A stretch of 64,000 bases of DNA from Sphingomonas sp. (GCF_017745215.1 NZ_JAGHZV010000002.1:186001-250000), one strand, 5' to 3'. Positions 1 through 9,973 are shown, counted from the stretch's first letter. Program-made: numbers and translations. Notes: generated by a model not told the origin, from the sequence alone.

Positions 1-51
1 ACCCAGGGTCAAGGCGGACGTCGCTCGTGGTTCTGAACCCCGGCTATGGGT
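1..51. repeat. Partial, decayed copy of the 82-bp intergenic repeat R1
   Basis: The window opens inside a copy of the R1 inverted repeat. The piece ACCCAGGGT, the variable centre and a degraded right arm (CTGAACCCCGGCT instead of CTGGGTCCCGGCT) align best with the copy at 28377-28458. The left arm lies outside the window. It sits just downstream of the alaS stop codon. Confidence 0.6.
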
Positions 52-55
52 AGGT

Positions 56-2716
56 TCAAGCCGCGGCCGGTTGCGCTTCGAGCGCCTGGCGGATCGCCGC
101 CAGCGCGTCCTGCGCCTTCTCGCCCTCGGGGCCGCCGCCCTGCGCCATGTCGGGCCGGCCGCCGCCGCCCTGGCCGCCGAGCGCTGCCACCGCCGTCTTG
201 ACCAGCTCGACCGCGCTTCGCTCGCCGACCAGATCGTCGGTCACGCCGACCGCGACCGAAGCGCGGCCTTCGTTGACCGCGACCAGCGCCACGACACCCG
301 AGCCGATCCGCGCCTTGGCCTCGTCGACCGCGCCGCGCAGTGCCTTGGCCTCGAGTCCGTCCAGCACCTGCCCCAGGAAGTTCACCCCCGCGACCTGCGC
401 GGGGCCCGTGGCCGCGGCACCTGCACCGCCGCCCATCGCCAACGCCTTCTTCGCGTCGGCCAGCTCGCGCTCGAGCCGGCGCCGCTCCTCGACCAGCGCC
501 GCGACGCGCGTGGGGACCTCGTCGGGCGAGGCCTTGAGCGCCGCTGCCGCTTCGCGCAGCCGCTCGTCACGCGCGACCAGCCAGAGGCGCGCGGCCTCGC
601 CGGTCAATGCCTCGATCCGGCGCACGCCCGAGGATACCGCCGATTCCGAAACGATCTTGAACAGCGCGATGTCGCCCGTCGCCTCGACATGCGTGCCGCC
701 GCAGAGCTCGACCGAATAGGATGCATCCTCGCCGACACCCATCGAGAGCACGCGGACCTCGTCGCCATATTTCTCGCCGAACAGCGCCATCGCCCCCGCG
801 GCGACGGCGTCGTCGGGTGCCATCAGCCGCGTGGTCACGATCTCATTGTGGCGGATCTGCGCGTTCACCGCGACCTCGACGTCGGCGATCTCCTCAGGGC
901 TGAGCGCCGAGGGATGCGAGAAATCGAAGCGAAAGCGGTCGGCGGCGACGAGGCTGCCCTTTTGCGTCACATGCCCGCCCAGCCGCGCGCGCAGCGCCGC
1001 ATGGACGAGGTGCGTCGCACTGTGGTTGGCGCGAATGCGGTCGCGGCGCTCGGCGTCGACGGTGAGGTGCACCGGATCGCCCACCGCGATCTCGCCCGTC
1101 TCGATCGCCGCATGGTGCGCATGCAGCCGGCCGAGCGGCTTCGACGTGTCGCTCACCACCGCGAGCAACCCCTTCTCCGTGGTGATCGTCCCCGCGTCGC
1201 CCATCTGGCCGCCGCTCTCGCCGTAGAAGGGCGTCTGGTTGGTGAGGATCACCACCTCGTCGCCCGCCGCCGCCTTCGCGACGCGCGCGCCGTCCTTGAC
1301 CAGCGCGAGCACCTGGCCCTCGCCTTCGGTCGAGACATAGCCGGTGAACTCGGTGCCACCGAATTCCTCGGCGATGTCGAACCAGACTTCCTCGCTCGCC
1401 TTGGCGCCCGATCCCTTCCAGGCGGCGCGGGCGTTGGCCTTCTGCTCGGCCATCGCCGCGTCGAAGCCGGCGCGGTCGACCTGCAGTCCGCGGGTGCGCA
1501 GGGCATCCTCGGTCAGGTCATAGGGAAAGCCGAAGGTGTCGTAGAGCTTGAACGCCGTAGCGCCTGGGAGCGTGTCGCCCTCGGCCATGCCGGCGGTGGC
1601 TTCGTCGAGTAGGCGGAGACCATTCGACAGCGTCTGGCGGAAGCGCGTCTCCTCCTGGAGCAAGGTCGCCTCGATCAGCGGCTGGGCGCGCTGGAGCTCG
1701 GGGAAGGCCTGGCCCATCTCGGAGACGAGGCTCGGCACCAGCCGGTGCATCAGCGGCTCCCTGGCGCCGAGCAGATGCGCGTGGCGCATCGCGCGGCGCA
1801 TGATCCGGCGGAGCACATAGCCGCGGCCCTCGTTCGCGGGCAGCACGCCGTCCGCCACCAGGAAACCCGAGGCGCGCAGGTGATCCGCGATCACGCGATG
1901 GCTCGCCTTGTGGTCGCCGTCGGTCGCGGTGCCGGTGAGCGAGCCCGACTGGGCGATCAGCGCCTTGAACGTGTCCGTATCATAATTGTCGTGGACGCCC
2001 TGGAGCACCGCGGCGACGCGCTCGAGCCCCATGCCCGTGTCGATGCTCGGTCGCGGCAGGTCGCCGATGATCTCGTCGGCTTCCTGCACGAACTGCATGA
2101 ACACGAGGTTCCAGATCTCGACGAAGCGGTCGCCATCCTCCTGCGGAGAGCCCGGCGGGCCGCCGTAGATGTGGTCGCCGTGATCGTAGAAGATCTCCGA
2201 GCACGGCCCGCACGGACCGTCCGAGCCCATCGCCCAGAAATTGTCCTTGGTGGCGATGCGGATGATCCGCTCCTCGGGCAGGCCGGCGATCTTCTTCCAG
2301 AGGTCGAAGGCCTGGTCGTCGGTGTGATAGACCGTCGCGGTCAGCCTCGACGCCGGAATGCCCCATTCCTTGGTCAGCAGCGTCCAGGCGTGGGTGATCG
2401 CCTGTTCCTTGAAATAGTCGCCGAACGAGAAATTGCCGAGCATCTCGAAGAAGGTGTGGTGCCGCGCGGTGTAGCCGACATTGTCGAGGTCGTTGTGCTT
2501 GCCGCCCGCGCGGACGCACTTCTGCGAGCTCGCCGCGGTCGAATAGGGGCGCGTCTCGAGGCCGGTGAACACGTTCTTGAACGGCACCATGCCGGCGTTG
2601 ACGAACATCAGCGTGGGATCGTTGTGCGGCACCAGCGGCGCCGACGGCACGCGCGCATGTCCCTGGCCTTCGAAATAGTCGAGGAACGAGCGGCGGATGT
2701 CGTTGGTCGATGTCAT
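56..2716 (-). CDS. alaS: Alanyl-tRNA synthetase
   Basis: This class II synthetase charges tRNA-Ala in the cytoplasm. The 886 residues match the usual bacterial length. The aminoacylation core occupies roughly residues 1-400, with the motif [14 protein letters not shown] near 161-174. The editing domain carries the zinc ligands HSATH at 565-569 and CGGTH at 672-676, and a C-terminal coiled coil and glycine-rich tail follow. The ATG at 2716 begins the family-typical [15 protein letters not shown]. The gene is divergent from the TPR gene at 2835. In many bacteria alaS follows recA directly, whereas here recA lies about 8 kb away on the same strand. Confidence 0.98.
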   Translation of the reverse strand: MTSTNDIRRSFLDYFEGQGHARVPSAPLVPHNDPTLMFVNAGMVPFKNVFTGLETRPYSTAASSQKCVRAGGKHNDLDNVGYTARHHTFFEMLGNFSFGDYFKEQAITHAWTLLTKEWGIPASRLTATVYHTDDQAFDLWKKIAGLPEERIIRIATKDNFWAMGSDGPCGPCSEIFYDHGDHIYGGPPGSPQEDGDRFVEIWNLVFMQFVQEADEIIGDLPRPSIDTGMGLERVAAVLQGVHDNYDTDTFKALIAQSGSLTGTATDGDHKASHRVIADHLRASGFLVADGVLPANEGRGYVLRRIMRRAMRHAHLLGAREPLMHRLVPSLVSEMGQAFPELQRAQPLIEATLLQEETRFRQTLSNGLRLLDEATAGMAEGDTLPGATAFKLYDTFGFPYDLTEDALRTRGLQVDRAGFDAAMAEQKANARAAWKGSGAKASEEVWFDIAEEFGGTEFTGYVSTEGEGQVLALVKDGARVAKAAAGDEVVILTNQTPFYGESGGQMGDAGTITTEKGLLAVVSDTSKPLGRLHAHHAAIETGEIAVGDPVHLTVDAERRDRIRANHSATHLVHAALRARLGGHVTQKGSLVAADRFRFDFSHPSALSPEEIADVEVAVNAQIRHNEIVTTRLMAPDDAVAAGAMALFGEKYGDEVRVLSMGVGEDASYSVELCGGTHVEATGDIALFKIVSESAVSSGVRRIEALTGEAARLWLVARDERLREAAAALKASPDEVPTRVAALVEERRRLERELADAKKALAMGGGAGAAATGPAQVAGVNFLGQVLDGLEAKALRGAVDEAKARIGSGVVALVAVNEGRASVAVGVTDDLVGERSAVELVKTAVAALGGQGGGGRPDMAQGGGPEGEKAQDALAAIRQALEAQPAAA

Positions 2717-2834
2717 CGCGCCGACTTAGTTGTGGAGGCTGCCACACTCAAGCGAAACACTTCGATCAAGCCGATCGAACTGGTGTCCCAGGCGGCACGG
2801 CGCTAGAGCGGCAGGACCTTGGGGGGTTATCGAC

Positions 2835-4481
2835 ATGCGCAGCCTCGTTGCCGTTCCTGCCGCCATTCTCCTCGCCTCGGCCGGGCCGCTGCCCTCGGCG
2901 CCCGGCGTCTCGATCGCCGCGCTGGTCGCCGCGCACCTCTGCGGCGACGACTCGACGGCGGAGGAACGGCCGGCAATCCTTCCCGGCTATGGCGCGGGTG
3001 GCTTCGCCGTGCGGACGGTGCACCCCGAGGCACAGGCCTTCTTCACCAACGGCATGCAACTCGCCCACGCCTTCGCGCACAAGGCGTCGATCGCCGCCTT
3101 CGGCGAAGCGCGGCGGCGGGATCCGAACTGCGCGATGTGCGCCTGGGGCGAAGCCTGGGCCTCGGGCCCAACGATCAACTATGGGATCGAGCCCGACGTC
3201 CAGAAGAAGCTCGCCGAGACCGCCGCCGAAGCGCAGAAGCTCGCCGCCGGCGGACCGCAGCTCGAGCAGGACCTCACTGCCGCGCTGGTGCTCCGCTACG
3301 TCGGCAAGCCCGGCGAAGGCAACCGCGCCTTCGCCGATGCGATGGACCGGCTCGCGGCGAAATATACCGGAGAAGACGCGATCCAGGTGATCGCCGCCGA
3401 CGCGCTGATGGTCGCGGCGGGCGACAGCTGGGATGCGGTCAGCATGGCCCATCCGGTCGCGCTGCTCGAGGCGGTGCTGAAGCGCAACCCGGACTATACC
3501 CCTGCGATCCACTTCTACATCCACGCCACCGAAGGCGCCGGCTATCCCAAGCGCGCCGAACCCTATGCCGACCGGCTGGCGATCCTCGCTCCCGCGGCGA
3601 GCCACCTCGTCCACATGCCCTCGCACACCTATTACTGGATCGGCCGCTACCAGGACGCCGCCAATTCGAACGTTCGCGCAGTCGCGATCGGACTGGAGAA
3701 TGCCAAGCGGCTAAAGCTCACCGGCGAGGACGGCGTGTGGCAGCTCACCTATCACGCACACAACGTCCATTTCGGGCTCGGCGGCGCGCTGATGTCGGGC
3801 GACGGGCCCGCGGCGCTCGCACTCGCCCGGCCGGTGGTGGCGATGGCGGGCCGCACCGGCGAACTCGATCCGTTCCGCCAGGTGGTGCTCGGCGAATCCT
3901 ATGTCGCGCTCGCTCGCTTCGCGCCGAACGAATTGCTCGCGCTCGCCGATCCGGGGCCGAAGAACCAGGGTGCGCAGGCGCTCTGGCACTATGCCCGTGC
4001 CGAGGCTCATGCCGCGCTGGGCGACGTCGAGGGCACCAGGCGCGAGGGCAGGCTGATCGCGCGGCTGCCCGGGGACAGCCTGTTCAAGCTCGGCGCGCCG
4101 CTCTCCAAGGTCGCGCGGCTGACGATCGCGGGGCGGCTCGCGATGCTCAAGGGCAAGCCGGCGCGCGCCGCCGAACTGTTCGGCCGGGCCGCGGCGATCG
4201 AGGAGGCCAAGCCGCTCTCGACTTTCTCCGATCCGCCGATCTGGTGGTACCCCGTCCGCCGCGACCTGGCCGCGGCGCTGCTGGCCGAGGGCAAGGCGGC
4301 GGAAGCGCTGACCGCGATCGACGAGTCGCTCGCGTACCGCCCGAATGACCCCGTGGCGCTCACGATCCGAGCGCAGGTGCAGGCGAAGCTAGGGGACGCG
4401 AAGGCGGCTCGGTCGGATGGCGCGGCGGCGCGGCGAGGATGGGTTGGTTCGACGGCATCGCTGAATCGACTGGCGGGTTAG
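2835..4481 (+). CDS. Secreted tetratricopeptide-repeat protein, function unknown
   Basis: The 548-residue protein starts at the ATG at 2835, which has a GGGGGG ribosome site 8 nt upstream. An in-frame extension to 2730 is less likely because it would precede the obvious signal peptide (MRSLVAVPAAILLASAGPLP). The mature part contains repeated helical TPR-like units rich in A, L and G. It includes the conserved stretch CAMCAWGEAWASGP near residues 96-110, seen in a widespread family of uncharacterised periplasmic TPR proteins. A protein-interaction role in the periplasm is likely, but the partner is unknown. It is monocistronic and followed by an R1 repeat. Confidence 0.75.
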   Translation: MRSLVAVPAAILLASAGPLPSAPGVSIAALVAAHLCGDDSTAEERPAILPGYGAGGFAVRTVHPEAQAFFTNGMQLAHAFAHKASIAAFGEARRRDPNCAMCAWGEAWASGPTINYGIEPDVQKKLAETAAEAQKLAAGGPQLEQDLTAALVLRYVGKPGEGNRAFADAMDRLAAKYTGEDAIQVIAADALMVAAGDSWDAVSMAHPVALLEAVLKRNPDYTPAIHFYIHATEGAGYPKRAEPYADRLAILAPAASHLVHMPSHTYYWIGRYQDAANSNVRAVAIGLENAKRLKLTGEDGVWQLTYHAHNVHFGLGGALMSGDGPAALALARPVVAMAGRTGELDPFRQVVLGESYVALARFAPNELLALADPGPKNQGAQALWHYARAEAHAALGDVEGTRREGRLIARLPGDSLFKLGAPLSKVARLTIAGRLAMLKGKPARAAELFGRAAAIEEAKPLSTFSDPPIWWYPVRRDLAAALLAEGKAAEALTAIDESLAYRPNDPVALTIRAQVQAKLGDAKAARSDGAAARRGWVGSTASLNRLAG

Positions 4482-4492
4482 CAAACTTCGAC

Positions 4493-4574
4493 CATCATCC
4501 CGGCGAAAGCCGGGACCCAGCGTTATGGAGGACGGCGCTCGCTGCCCTGGGCCCCGGCTTTCGCTGGGGTGACG
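4493..4574. repeat. Intergenic inverted repeat R1, copy 2
   Basis: This copy has the arms CATCCCGGCGAAAGCCGGGACCCAG and CTGGGCCCCGGCTTTCGCTGGGGTGACG around a variable centre. It is slightly decayed in the right arm and lies between convergent genes, where it could act as a bidirectional terminator. Confidence 0.85.
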
Positions 4575-4607
4575 GCTAGTTGGGATAACGGCTGGGTCGG
4601 ACGAACC

Positions 4608-5852
4608 TCACCCGAACGGCGCATCGATCGACGACGGCGGCGTCGAGAACCACGTCGGCCCCGCCGCCGTCATGTGGAAGCAATCCTCCAGCCGAATGCC
4701 GAACTTGCCCGGCAGGTAGATCCCCGGCTCGTTCGAGAAGCACATCCCCTCCGCCAGCGAGGTCTTCTCGCCGCGCACGAGGTTCACCGGCTCGTGCCCG
4801 TCGAGCCCGATGCCATGGCCGGTGCGGTGTGAAAGCCCGGGCAGCCTGTAGTCGGGCCCGAACCCCTGGCTGACGTAATAGCGCCGCACCGCATCGTCGA
4901 CATGTCCCGCCGCCACGCCGAGCTGCGCCGCCTCGATCGCGACCTGCTGGCCCTGGCGGACGGTGTGCCATACCTTGCGCTGCTCCGCGCTCGCCTCGCC
5001 GAAGACGAAGCTGCGCGACACGTCGGACTGGTAGCCGTGGACGGTGCAGCCGCAGTCCATCAGTACGACCTGCCCCGGCGTCACCCGCTGCGGCTGGTGC
5101 GATCCGTGCGGATAGGCCGAGGCCTCGCCGAGCAGGATCAGGTTGAACTCCACTTCGCCGCCCAGCTTGCGCGTCGCCGCAGTCATCAGCGCATCGATCT
5201 CGGCCGGCGTCATCCCCGCGGCGATCTGCGGCGCGGTCCAGCGATAAGCGGCGATGGTGATGTCGGTCGCGCATTGCATCAGCGCGAGCTCGGGCGCGGT
5301 CTTCGCCATCCGGCAGCCGCGCACCACCGGGTTCGCCGAGACGATCCTCACGCCCGGCAGCGCGCGCTGCAGCCCCTCGACCGCGAACCAGCGCACCGTC
5401 TCCTCGACGCCCACCGGCTTGCCCGCAAGCTTGCGATCCCTCAGGAACCCCGCGGTGATCGCCAGCGGGTCCTGGTCCTCCTGCCACACGCGCACCTCGG
5501 CGGGCACGCCCAGCGTTTCGCGCACCGAGGGCTCCTCGAAGAAGGGCGTGACGATGCACGGATCGCCCTCGACCGGCAGGATCGCTGCGGTCAGCCGTTC
5601 GCTGCGCCACCATTCTACCCCAGTGAAATAGACCAGCGACGAGCCCGGTTCGATCAGCACCGCGCCGATCCCGTGCTTCGCCATCAGCGCCTGCGCCCGC
5701 GCGAGCCGGGCCTTGCGCTCCTCGGCGCCGATCGGCTGCGTGCCGGCGGCGAGGTTCGGCAGCTCGGGATCGGCAGCCCGCGCGGCGCCGGCGAAAAGCA
5801 GCGGCGCGGTCGCGGCGGCGCCGATCAGTCCGCGGCGGGAAAGGCTGGGCAT
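4608..5852 (-). CDS. Exported M24-family metallopeptidase (Xaa-Pro aminopeptidase-like)
   Basis: The start chosen is the ATG at 5852, giving 414 residues and a twin-arginine signal (SRRGLIGAAATAPLLFAGAARA). A longer in-frame start would bury this signal. The pita-bread peptidase domain fills the C-terminal half. It has the metal ligands in DCGCTVHGYQSDVSR, the histidine in HRTGHGIGLDGHE and the glutamate in SNEPGIY. The N-terminal creatinase-like domain is also present. The enzyme probably cleaves N-terminal residues before proline in the periplasm. It lies 10 bp downstream of the unknown gene ending at 5863 and may be co-transcribed with it. Confidence 0.9.
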   Translation of the reverse strand: MPSLSRRGLIGAAATAPLLFAGAARAADPELPNLAAGTQPIGAEERKARLARAQALMAKHGIGAVLIEPGSSLVYFTGVEWWRSERLTAAILPVEGDPCIVTPFFEEPSVRETLGVPAEVRVWQEDQDPLAITAGFLRDRKLAGKPVGVEETVRWFAVEGLQRALPGVRIVSANPVVRGCRMAKTAPELALMQCATDITIAAYRWTAPQIAAGMTPAEIDALMTAATRKLGGEVEFNLILLGEASAYPHGSHQPQRVTPGQVVLMDCGCTVHGYQSDVSRSFVFGEASAEQRKVWHTVRQGQQVAIEAAQLGVAAGHVDDAVRRYYVSQGFGPDYRLPGLSHRTGHGIGLDGHEPVNLVRGEKTSLAEGMCFSNEPGIYLPGKFGIRLEDCFHMTAAGPTWFSTPPSSIDAPFG

Positions 5853-5862
5853 CGGGGCGGTC

Positions 5863-6588
5863 CTATTCACAATAATTGGCGCGATATTCGGCGATCCGCG
5901 CCGCATCGGGATGCTCGCCGACGGGGAGCACATGCTCGCGGTTGCCCGCGACGGCGAAGGCGCCGCCGGGCGTGCGGTACAGCGTCATCGCCCCGCAATA
6001 GACCGGCGCGCCTTCGAAGTCCCCGGCGAAGGTGAGCCGCACATAGACGCCCGGATGCGGGGCACCCGTCGGATTGGGCACCCATTGGATGCCGGTCACC
6101 TTGCGGCTGCCGTTGCCGAGCGACCAATGTTTGTTGCGTTCCTCGGCGATCCAGGGATCGAGGTGCGCCGCGGTCTGCGCCTCGAACATCGCCGCGGCGC
6201 GCTCATACTGCCCGGCGTCGAGCGCGACGTAGAAGGCCTCGAACGCCTTGGTCGCGCCCGCCACGTCGGCCTTGCTCGGCTGCCAGCCCTCGGGCGCCGG
6301 CGGAAAGGCGGCAGCGTTCATCGGGGCGCAGCGCATCAGCTGGCGATAGTCCATGACTTGCGTCGGCTGGGTGCGGATGTTGCCGGTGTAGCCGAGGTGC
6401 CCCCAGATCACCGACTGGCTCCCGCAGACTTCCGCCGCCTTGCGCTCGACCACCAGCCTGGCGAGCGGCAGCAGCCGTTCGTCGAAGGGCGCGAGCCCGA
6501 TCGCCCAGTCACCGCCGGGCTGCTGCGTGACGGTGATCGGCATCGGCGCCGCGTCCTGCAGCGCGAGCGCGAGCAAGGCGATGATCAT
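5863..6588 (-). CDS. Exported protein with DUF4019-like C-terminal domain
   Basis: The 241-residue protein begins at the ATG at 6588 with a short hydrophobic leader. Its C-terminal half (GNGSRKVTGIQWVPNPTGA, then a region ending CGAMTLYR) resembles DUF4019-type domains, whose function is unknown. It is clearly paralogous to the next gene (6620-7354). Both have a single N-terminal Cys, the pattern V-x-x-YRQ-x-x-x-C, the NP-x-GA-x-HPG-x-Y block and CGA-x-x-LYR. The two genes are 31 bp apart, so they are a tandem duplication in one operon with the M24 peptidase downstream. Confidence 0.65.
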   Translation of the reverse strand: MIIALLALALQDAAPMPITVTQQPGGDWAIGLAPFDERLLPLARLVVERKAAEVCGSQSVIWGHLGYTGNIRTQPTQVMDYRQLMRCAPMNAAAFPPAPEGWQPSKADVAGATKAFEAFYVALDAGQYERAAAMFEAQTAAHLDPWIAEERNKHWSLGNGSRKVTGIQWVPNPTGAPHPGVYVRLTFAGDFEGAPVYCGAMTLYRTPGGAFAVAGNREHVLPVGEHPDAARIAEYRANYCE

Positions 6589-6619
6589 GGCGTGTCCCTC
6601 CCCTGTCAGGCGCGTGCGA

Positions 6620-7354
6620 TCAATAGCCTTCGCAGGCCTTGGCCGCGGTCGCCTCGGTGTTTTGTCCCGCGGCGATGCTCGCCTTGCTGATCGCCACCAC
6701 ATTCTGTTGCGAGACGTGATAGACCCCCGGCCCGTCGCGATAGAGCACGAGCGCGCCGCAATGCGCGGCGAGCGCCGAATAGGTACCGCTGAAGACGAAC
6801 ACCGCATAGGCGCCGGGATGCGACGCGCCCTGGGGGTTCAGCCGCCAGAAGGGCCCCTTGAAGCTCCGCGAGCCGGTGCCGATCTTGCCCTTGAGCTGCA
6901 TCGGCTGCGCCAGCCAGGTCGGCTTGTCGACTTCGAGCATCGCTTCCATCATCGGGATGCCCTTGGCCGCGTCCGCGGCATCGAACACCGCCATGTAGCG
7001 CTGGGCGAAGGCGAGCGCGTCGGCATTGTCCTTGTCGCTCGCCTTCCAGTCCGCCGCTACCGGCTTGTAGGGATCGGTCGCCGGATCGATGCAGCTGAAC
7101 GCCTGACGGTAATTGTGCATCACTTGCTTGCCGTCCGGAGTGTAGCCGGTGTCGAAGCTGAAGCGCCCCCAGCGGACCTGGAGCTTGCCGCAGCGTTCGG
7201 CCCCCGCCGCGATCATCCGCGCGGTCACCGCGTCGCGCTGTTCGACCGGATAGTCGCCGATGACGGCGGCGTAGCGGTCCTTCGAGACCGGCGTGATCGC
7301 GATCTCGGGCGCCTGCTGCGCCGCCGCCAGCGCCAATGCCATGGATAGCATCAT
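6620..7354 (-). CDS. Exported protein with DUF4019-like domain, tandem paralogue
   Basis: The 244-residue protein starts at one of two adjacent ATG codons (7354 or 7351) and has the signal peptide MMLSMALALAAAQQ. It shares block order and spacing with its neighbour at 5863-6588. The GTGSRSFKG strand, the NPQGASHPGAYAVFVF block and CGALVLYRDG are the most conserved parts. A long reading frame continues upstream but is an artefact of high GC. The gene is divergent from the symporter at 7463. No enzymatic motif is visible. Confidence 0.65.
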   Translation of the reverse strand: MMLSMALALAAAQQAPEIAITPVSKDRYAAVIGDYPVEQRDAVTARMIAAGAERCGKLQVRWGRFSFDTGYTPDGKQVMHNYRQAFSCIDPATDPYKPVAADWKASDKDNADALAFAQRYMAVFDAADAAKGIPMMEAMLEVDKPTWLAQPMQLKGKIGTGSRSFKGPFWRLNPQGASHPGAYAVFVFSGTYSALAAHCGALVLYRDGPGVYHVSQQNVVAISKASIAAGQNTEATAAKACEGY

Positions 7355-7462
7355 GATCCCCTCCCCGCGGCAGCGTCGCGCCGCCCGGTTCATCGATACG
7401 GTCCTTGACCGCGCGCGCACAATCCCCTTGGCTGTTTCGAGATAAGCATTGGGGGATGTGGG

Positions 7463-8785
7463 TTGGGCAAGCGACTGACGTGGTTCATTCTCGCCGGGCT
7501 GCTGGTCGGCGGGTTCGGCGGCTGGGCGTTGCATGCGCATTTCGACGACGGCGGCGGCGCTGGCACCAAGGCGCTCGCCGACATCGGCTACTGGCTCGAC
7601 ATCCCCACCCAAATGTTCCTCCACCTGATCAAGATGATCATCGCGCCGCTGGTCGTCTCCACCCTGGTGTGCGGGATCGCGCACATGGGCGGCGGCGGCG
7701 CGGTCGGGCGGGTCGGGCTCAAGGCGTTCGGCTGGTTCGTCTGCGCGAGCCTCGTGTCGCTGACGCTCGGCCTCGTCTTCGTGAACCTGCTCCACCCCGG
7801 CGTCGGTCTCAACCTGCCGCCGCCGCCTGCCGGCGAGAGCGCGGGCGTCGAGGCCTTCGACGCCGCGAAATTCTTCGTCCACCTCGTGCCGACCAGCGCG
7901 ATCGACGCGATGGCCAACAACGACATTATTCAGCTCGTCATCTTCTCGCTCTTCTTCGGCGGCGCGCTCGCCGCGGTCGGCGAGAAGGGCGCGCCGCTGG
8001 TCCGCGGGCTCGAGTCGCTGGTGGCGGTGATGCTCACCGTCACCGGCTATGTGATGCTGTTCGCACCGGTCGCGGTGATGTGCGCCGTCGCCAAGGTGCT
8101 CGCGACCAAGGGCATCGGCGTGGTCGGCGACCTCGCCTTCTTCATGGCGAGCTTCTATCTCGGCCTCTTCGCGCTCTGGGCGGTGCTGCTGCTCGCCTGC
8201 TTCTTCGTTGTCGGCGGGCGGACCGGCCAGCTGCTGCGCTACCTGCGCGACCCGATCCTGCTCGGCTTCTCGACCGCCTCGTCCGAAGCCGCCTATCCGC
8301 GCACGCTCGACGCGCTCGACCGGTTCGGCGTGCCGCCGCGGATCGCGAGCTTCGTGCTGCCGCTCGGCTATTCGTTCAACCTCGACGGCAGCATGATGTA
8401 CATGACCTTCGCGTCGATCTTCATCGCGCAGGCGTACAACATCCACCTCGACCTCGCGACGATGATCCAGATGCTGCTGATCCTGATGATCACCAGCAAG
8501 GGCATCGCCGGCGTGCCGCGCGCAAGCCTGGTGGTGATCACCGGCACGCTCTCGCACTTCAACATCCCCGAGGCGGGGGTGCTGCTGATCCTCGCGGTGG
8601 ATCACTTCCTCGACATGGGACGTACCGCGACCAACGTGATCGGCAATGCGGTGGCAAGCGTGGTGGTGGCGCGCTGGGAGGGCAAGCTGGACGCGCCGCA
8701 GGAAGCGGAGCCGGCGGTTGCGCCGATGCCCGAAGGGCCCGCGGACGATGCCGAGAGCTTCGCGGGCTATGCGGGGAAGGATTGA
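7463..8785 (+). CDS. Dicarboxylate/amino acid:cation symporter (DAACS family)
   Basis: The 440-residue membrane protein belongs to the DctA/GltP family, which imports dicarboxylates or acidic amino acids with H+ or Na+. Eight or so hydrophobic segments, the serine-rich reentrant loop (LGFSTASSEAAYPRTLD) and the NLDGSMMYMTFASIF motif are all present. The start appears to be TTG at 7463, preceded by a GGGGGA ribosome site at 7450-7455. No ATG or GTG is in frame nearby, and the protein then begins at the expected first helix. The C-terminal tail is acidic and proline-rich. Confidence 0.9.
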   Translation: MGKRLTWFILAGLLVGGFGGWALHAHFDDGGGAGTKALADIGYWLDIPTQMFLHLIKMIIAPLVVSTLVCGIAHMGGGGAVGRVGLKAFGWFVCASLVSLTLGLVFVNLLHPGVGLNLPPPPAGESAGVEAFDAAKFFVHLVPTSAIDAMANNDIIQLVIFSLFFGGALAAVGEKGAPLVRGLESLVAVMLTVTGYVMLFAPVAVMCAVAKVLATKGIGVVGDLAFFMASFYLGLFALWAVLLLACFFVVGGRTGQLLRYLRDPILLGFSTASSEAAYPRTLDALDRFGVPPRIASFVLPLGYSFNLDGSMMYMTFASIFIAQAYNIHLDLATMIQMLLILMITSKGIAGVPRASLVVITGTLSHFNIPEAGVLLILAVDHFLDMGRTATNVIGNAVASVVVARWEGKLDAPQEAEPAVAPMPEGPADDAESFAGYAGKD

Positions 8786-8818
8786 AGGAGTTCCGCGCGA
8801 AGGTTGAAGGGATTTGAT

Positions 8819-8949
8819 CGCGCGGAGACGCAGAGAGGGGGTCTCCGCGTCAGCGGCTTCGATCCTTCCGGCCGAGCGGATGCCGCTGATCGAGCGGCGC
8901 ATTCGCGCCGAGCGAGTTCAACCCTTCTGCGTCTCCGCGTCTCCGCGCC
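8819..8949. repeat. Inverted repeat built from GGAGACGC / GCGTCTCC units
   Basis: A 13-bp perfect inverted repeat, CGCGGAGACGCAG (8821-8833) and CTGCGTCTCCGCG (8927-8939), brackets about 90 bp. Extra TCTCCGCG units occur at about 8841 and 8940. The right arm runs into the 3' end of the unknown gene at 8918 and encodes its last residues. The element separates convergent genes. Confidence 0.6.
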
Positions 8950-9349
8950 AACCAATTTCGTCCGCGGCGGGCAGCCGCCACGCCGCGGGCAAGTCGCGGA
9001 AATGCCCCCAATGCGACCAGGCGCCAGCGGCCCCATCCATCTGGCGCGACATCAGCCCCCAGGGCGGCGGATCGGGCCAGCCCGACCAGACATTCTCGAT
9101 GAGCAGCAGTTCCTCCCCCGCTAGGCTCGCGAAATACTGGACGTCGGCGCGCGACAATCGCTCGCGGTCGAGCCCGAAGACGCCTTCGGGCGGCAAGTCG
9201 CTCCAGGGTACGCGGCGCCAGTCGATCGCCAGCCCCGCGCGCCGGCCGAAGCCGAGCGCCTGCCGGTCCGCTTCCGCCTCGGCACAATCCCAGGGGACCG
9301 GCTCCCAGGCCGGATCGACATCGTCCTTGCAGAACGAACTCAAGCCCAC
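8918..9349 (-). CDS. Hypothetical protein
   Basis: The 143-residue protein has a GTG start at 9349 immediately after the TGA of the GST gene, so translation is probably coupled. It is tryptophan-rich (WEPVPWD, SGWPDPPPWG, WSHWGHFRDLPAAWRLP), has no signal peptide and matches no family I recognise. Its last residues (RGDAETQKG) come from the inverted-repeat unit at 8927-8949, suggesting the original stop was replaced by repeat sequence. Operon position with GST and a DUF1801-like protein supports it being a real gene. Confidence 0.55.
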   Translation of the reverse strand: MGLSSFCKDDVDPAWEPVPWDCAEAEADRQALGFGRRAGLAIDWRRVPWSDLPPEGVFGLDRERLSRADVQYFASLAGEELLLIENVWSGWPDPPPWGLMSRQMDGAAGAWSHWGHFRDLPAAWRLPAADEIGWRGDAETQKG

Positions 9350-9973
9350 TCACGCATAGGCATAGGGCCCACCTTTCGCGAGCGCGGCCTGATAGGCGGG
9401 GCGGGCGTGGATCGTTTCGAGCCAGCGGGCGATGTGCGGGCGGCCTTCGGTGGCGCCGGCGCGGGCGACCGCGGCTTCGAGCGGGAAGCTCATCATCACA
9501 TCCGCCGCGCTGATCTCGTCGCCCGCGAACCAGGGGCGCTGGGCAAGCTCGCCCTCGACATAGTCGAGATGGACGTCGACCATCGGGCGGAAGCGCTTCT
9601 GCGCCGCCTTGCCGAACAGCGGCACGCGGCTGAGCACCAGCGTGACGAACAGCGGCGGCATCAGCGAACCCTCGGCATAATGGAGGAAATGGCGGTAGCG
9701 CAGCACCGCGTCGCGATGCGCCGCCGGGCCGAAGCGGCCGTCGGCCTTCTCGACCAGATATTCGACGATCGCGCCGGTCTCCGAGATCGCGATCCCGCCG
9801 TCCTCGATCACCGGCGACTTGCCGAGCGGGTGGACGCGGCGCAGCTCGGGCGGGGCGAGCATCGTCTTGGGATCGCGCTTGTAGGTGACGATCTCATAGT
9901 CGAGCCCGAGCTCCTCGAGCAGCCAGAGTACGCGCTGCGAGCGCGAATTCTCGAGATGGTGGACGGTGATCAT
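9350..9973 (-). CDS. Glutathione S-transferase
   Basis: The 207-residue cytosolic enzyme has an N-terminal thioredoxin-like domain (residues 1-80). It contains the NSRSQRVLWLLEELGL helix, the cis-proline region KSPVIEDG and the SETGAIVEYL glutathione-binding motif. An all-helical C-terminal domain follows. It conjugates or reduces electrophiles with glutathione; the substrate cannot be read from sequence. The start overlaps the end of the upstream DUF1801-like gene by 4 nt (ATGA). Confidence 0.92.
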   Translation of the reverse strand: MITVHHLENSRSQRVLWLLEELGLDYEIVTYKRDPKTMLAPPELRRVHPLGKSPVIEDGGIAISETGAIVEYLVEKADGRFGPAAHRDAVLRYRHFLHYAEGSLMPPLFVTLVLSRVPLFGKAAQKRFRPMVDVHLDYVEGELAQRPWFAGDEISAADVMMSFPLEAAVARAGATEGRPHIARWLETIHARPAYQAALAKGGPYAYA

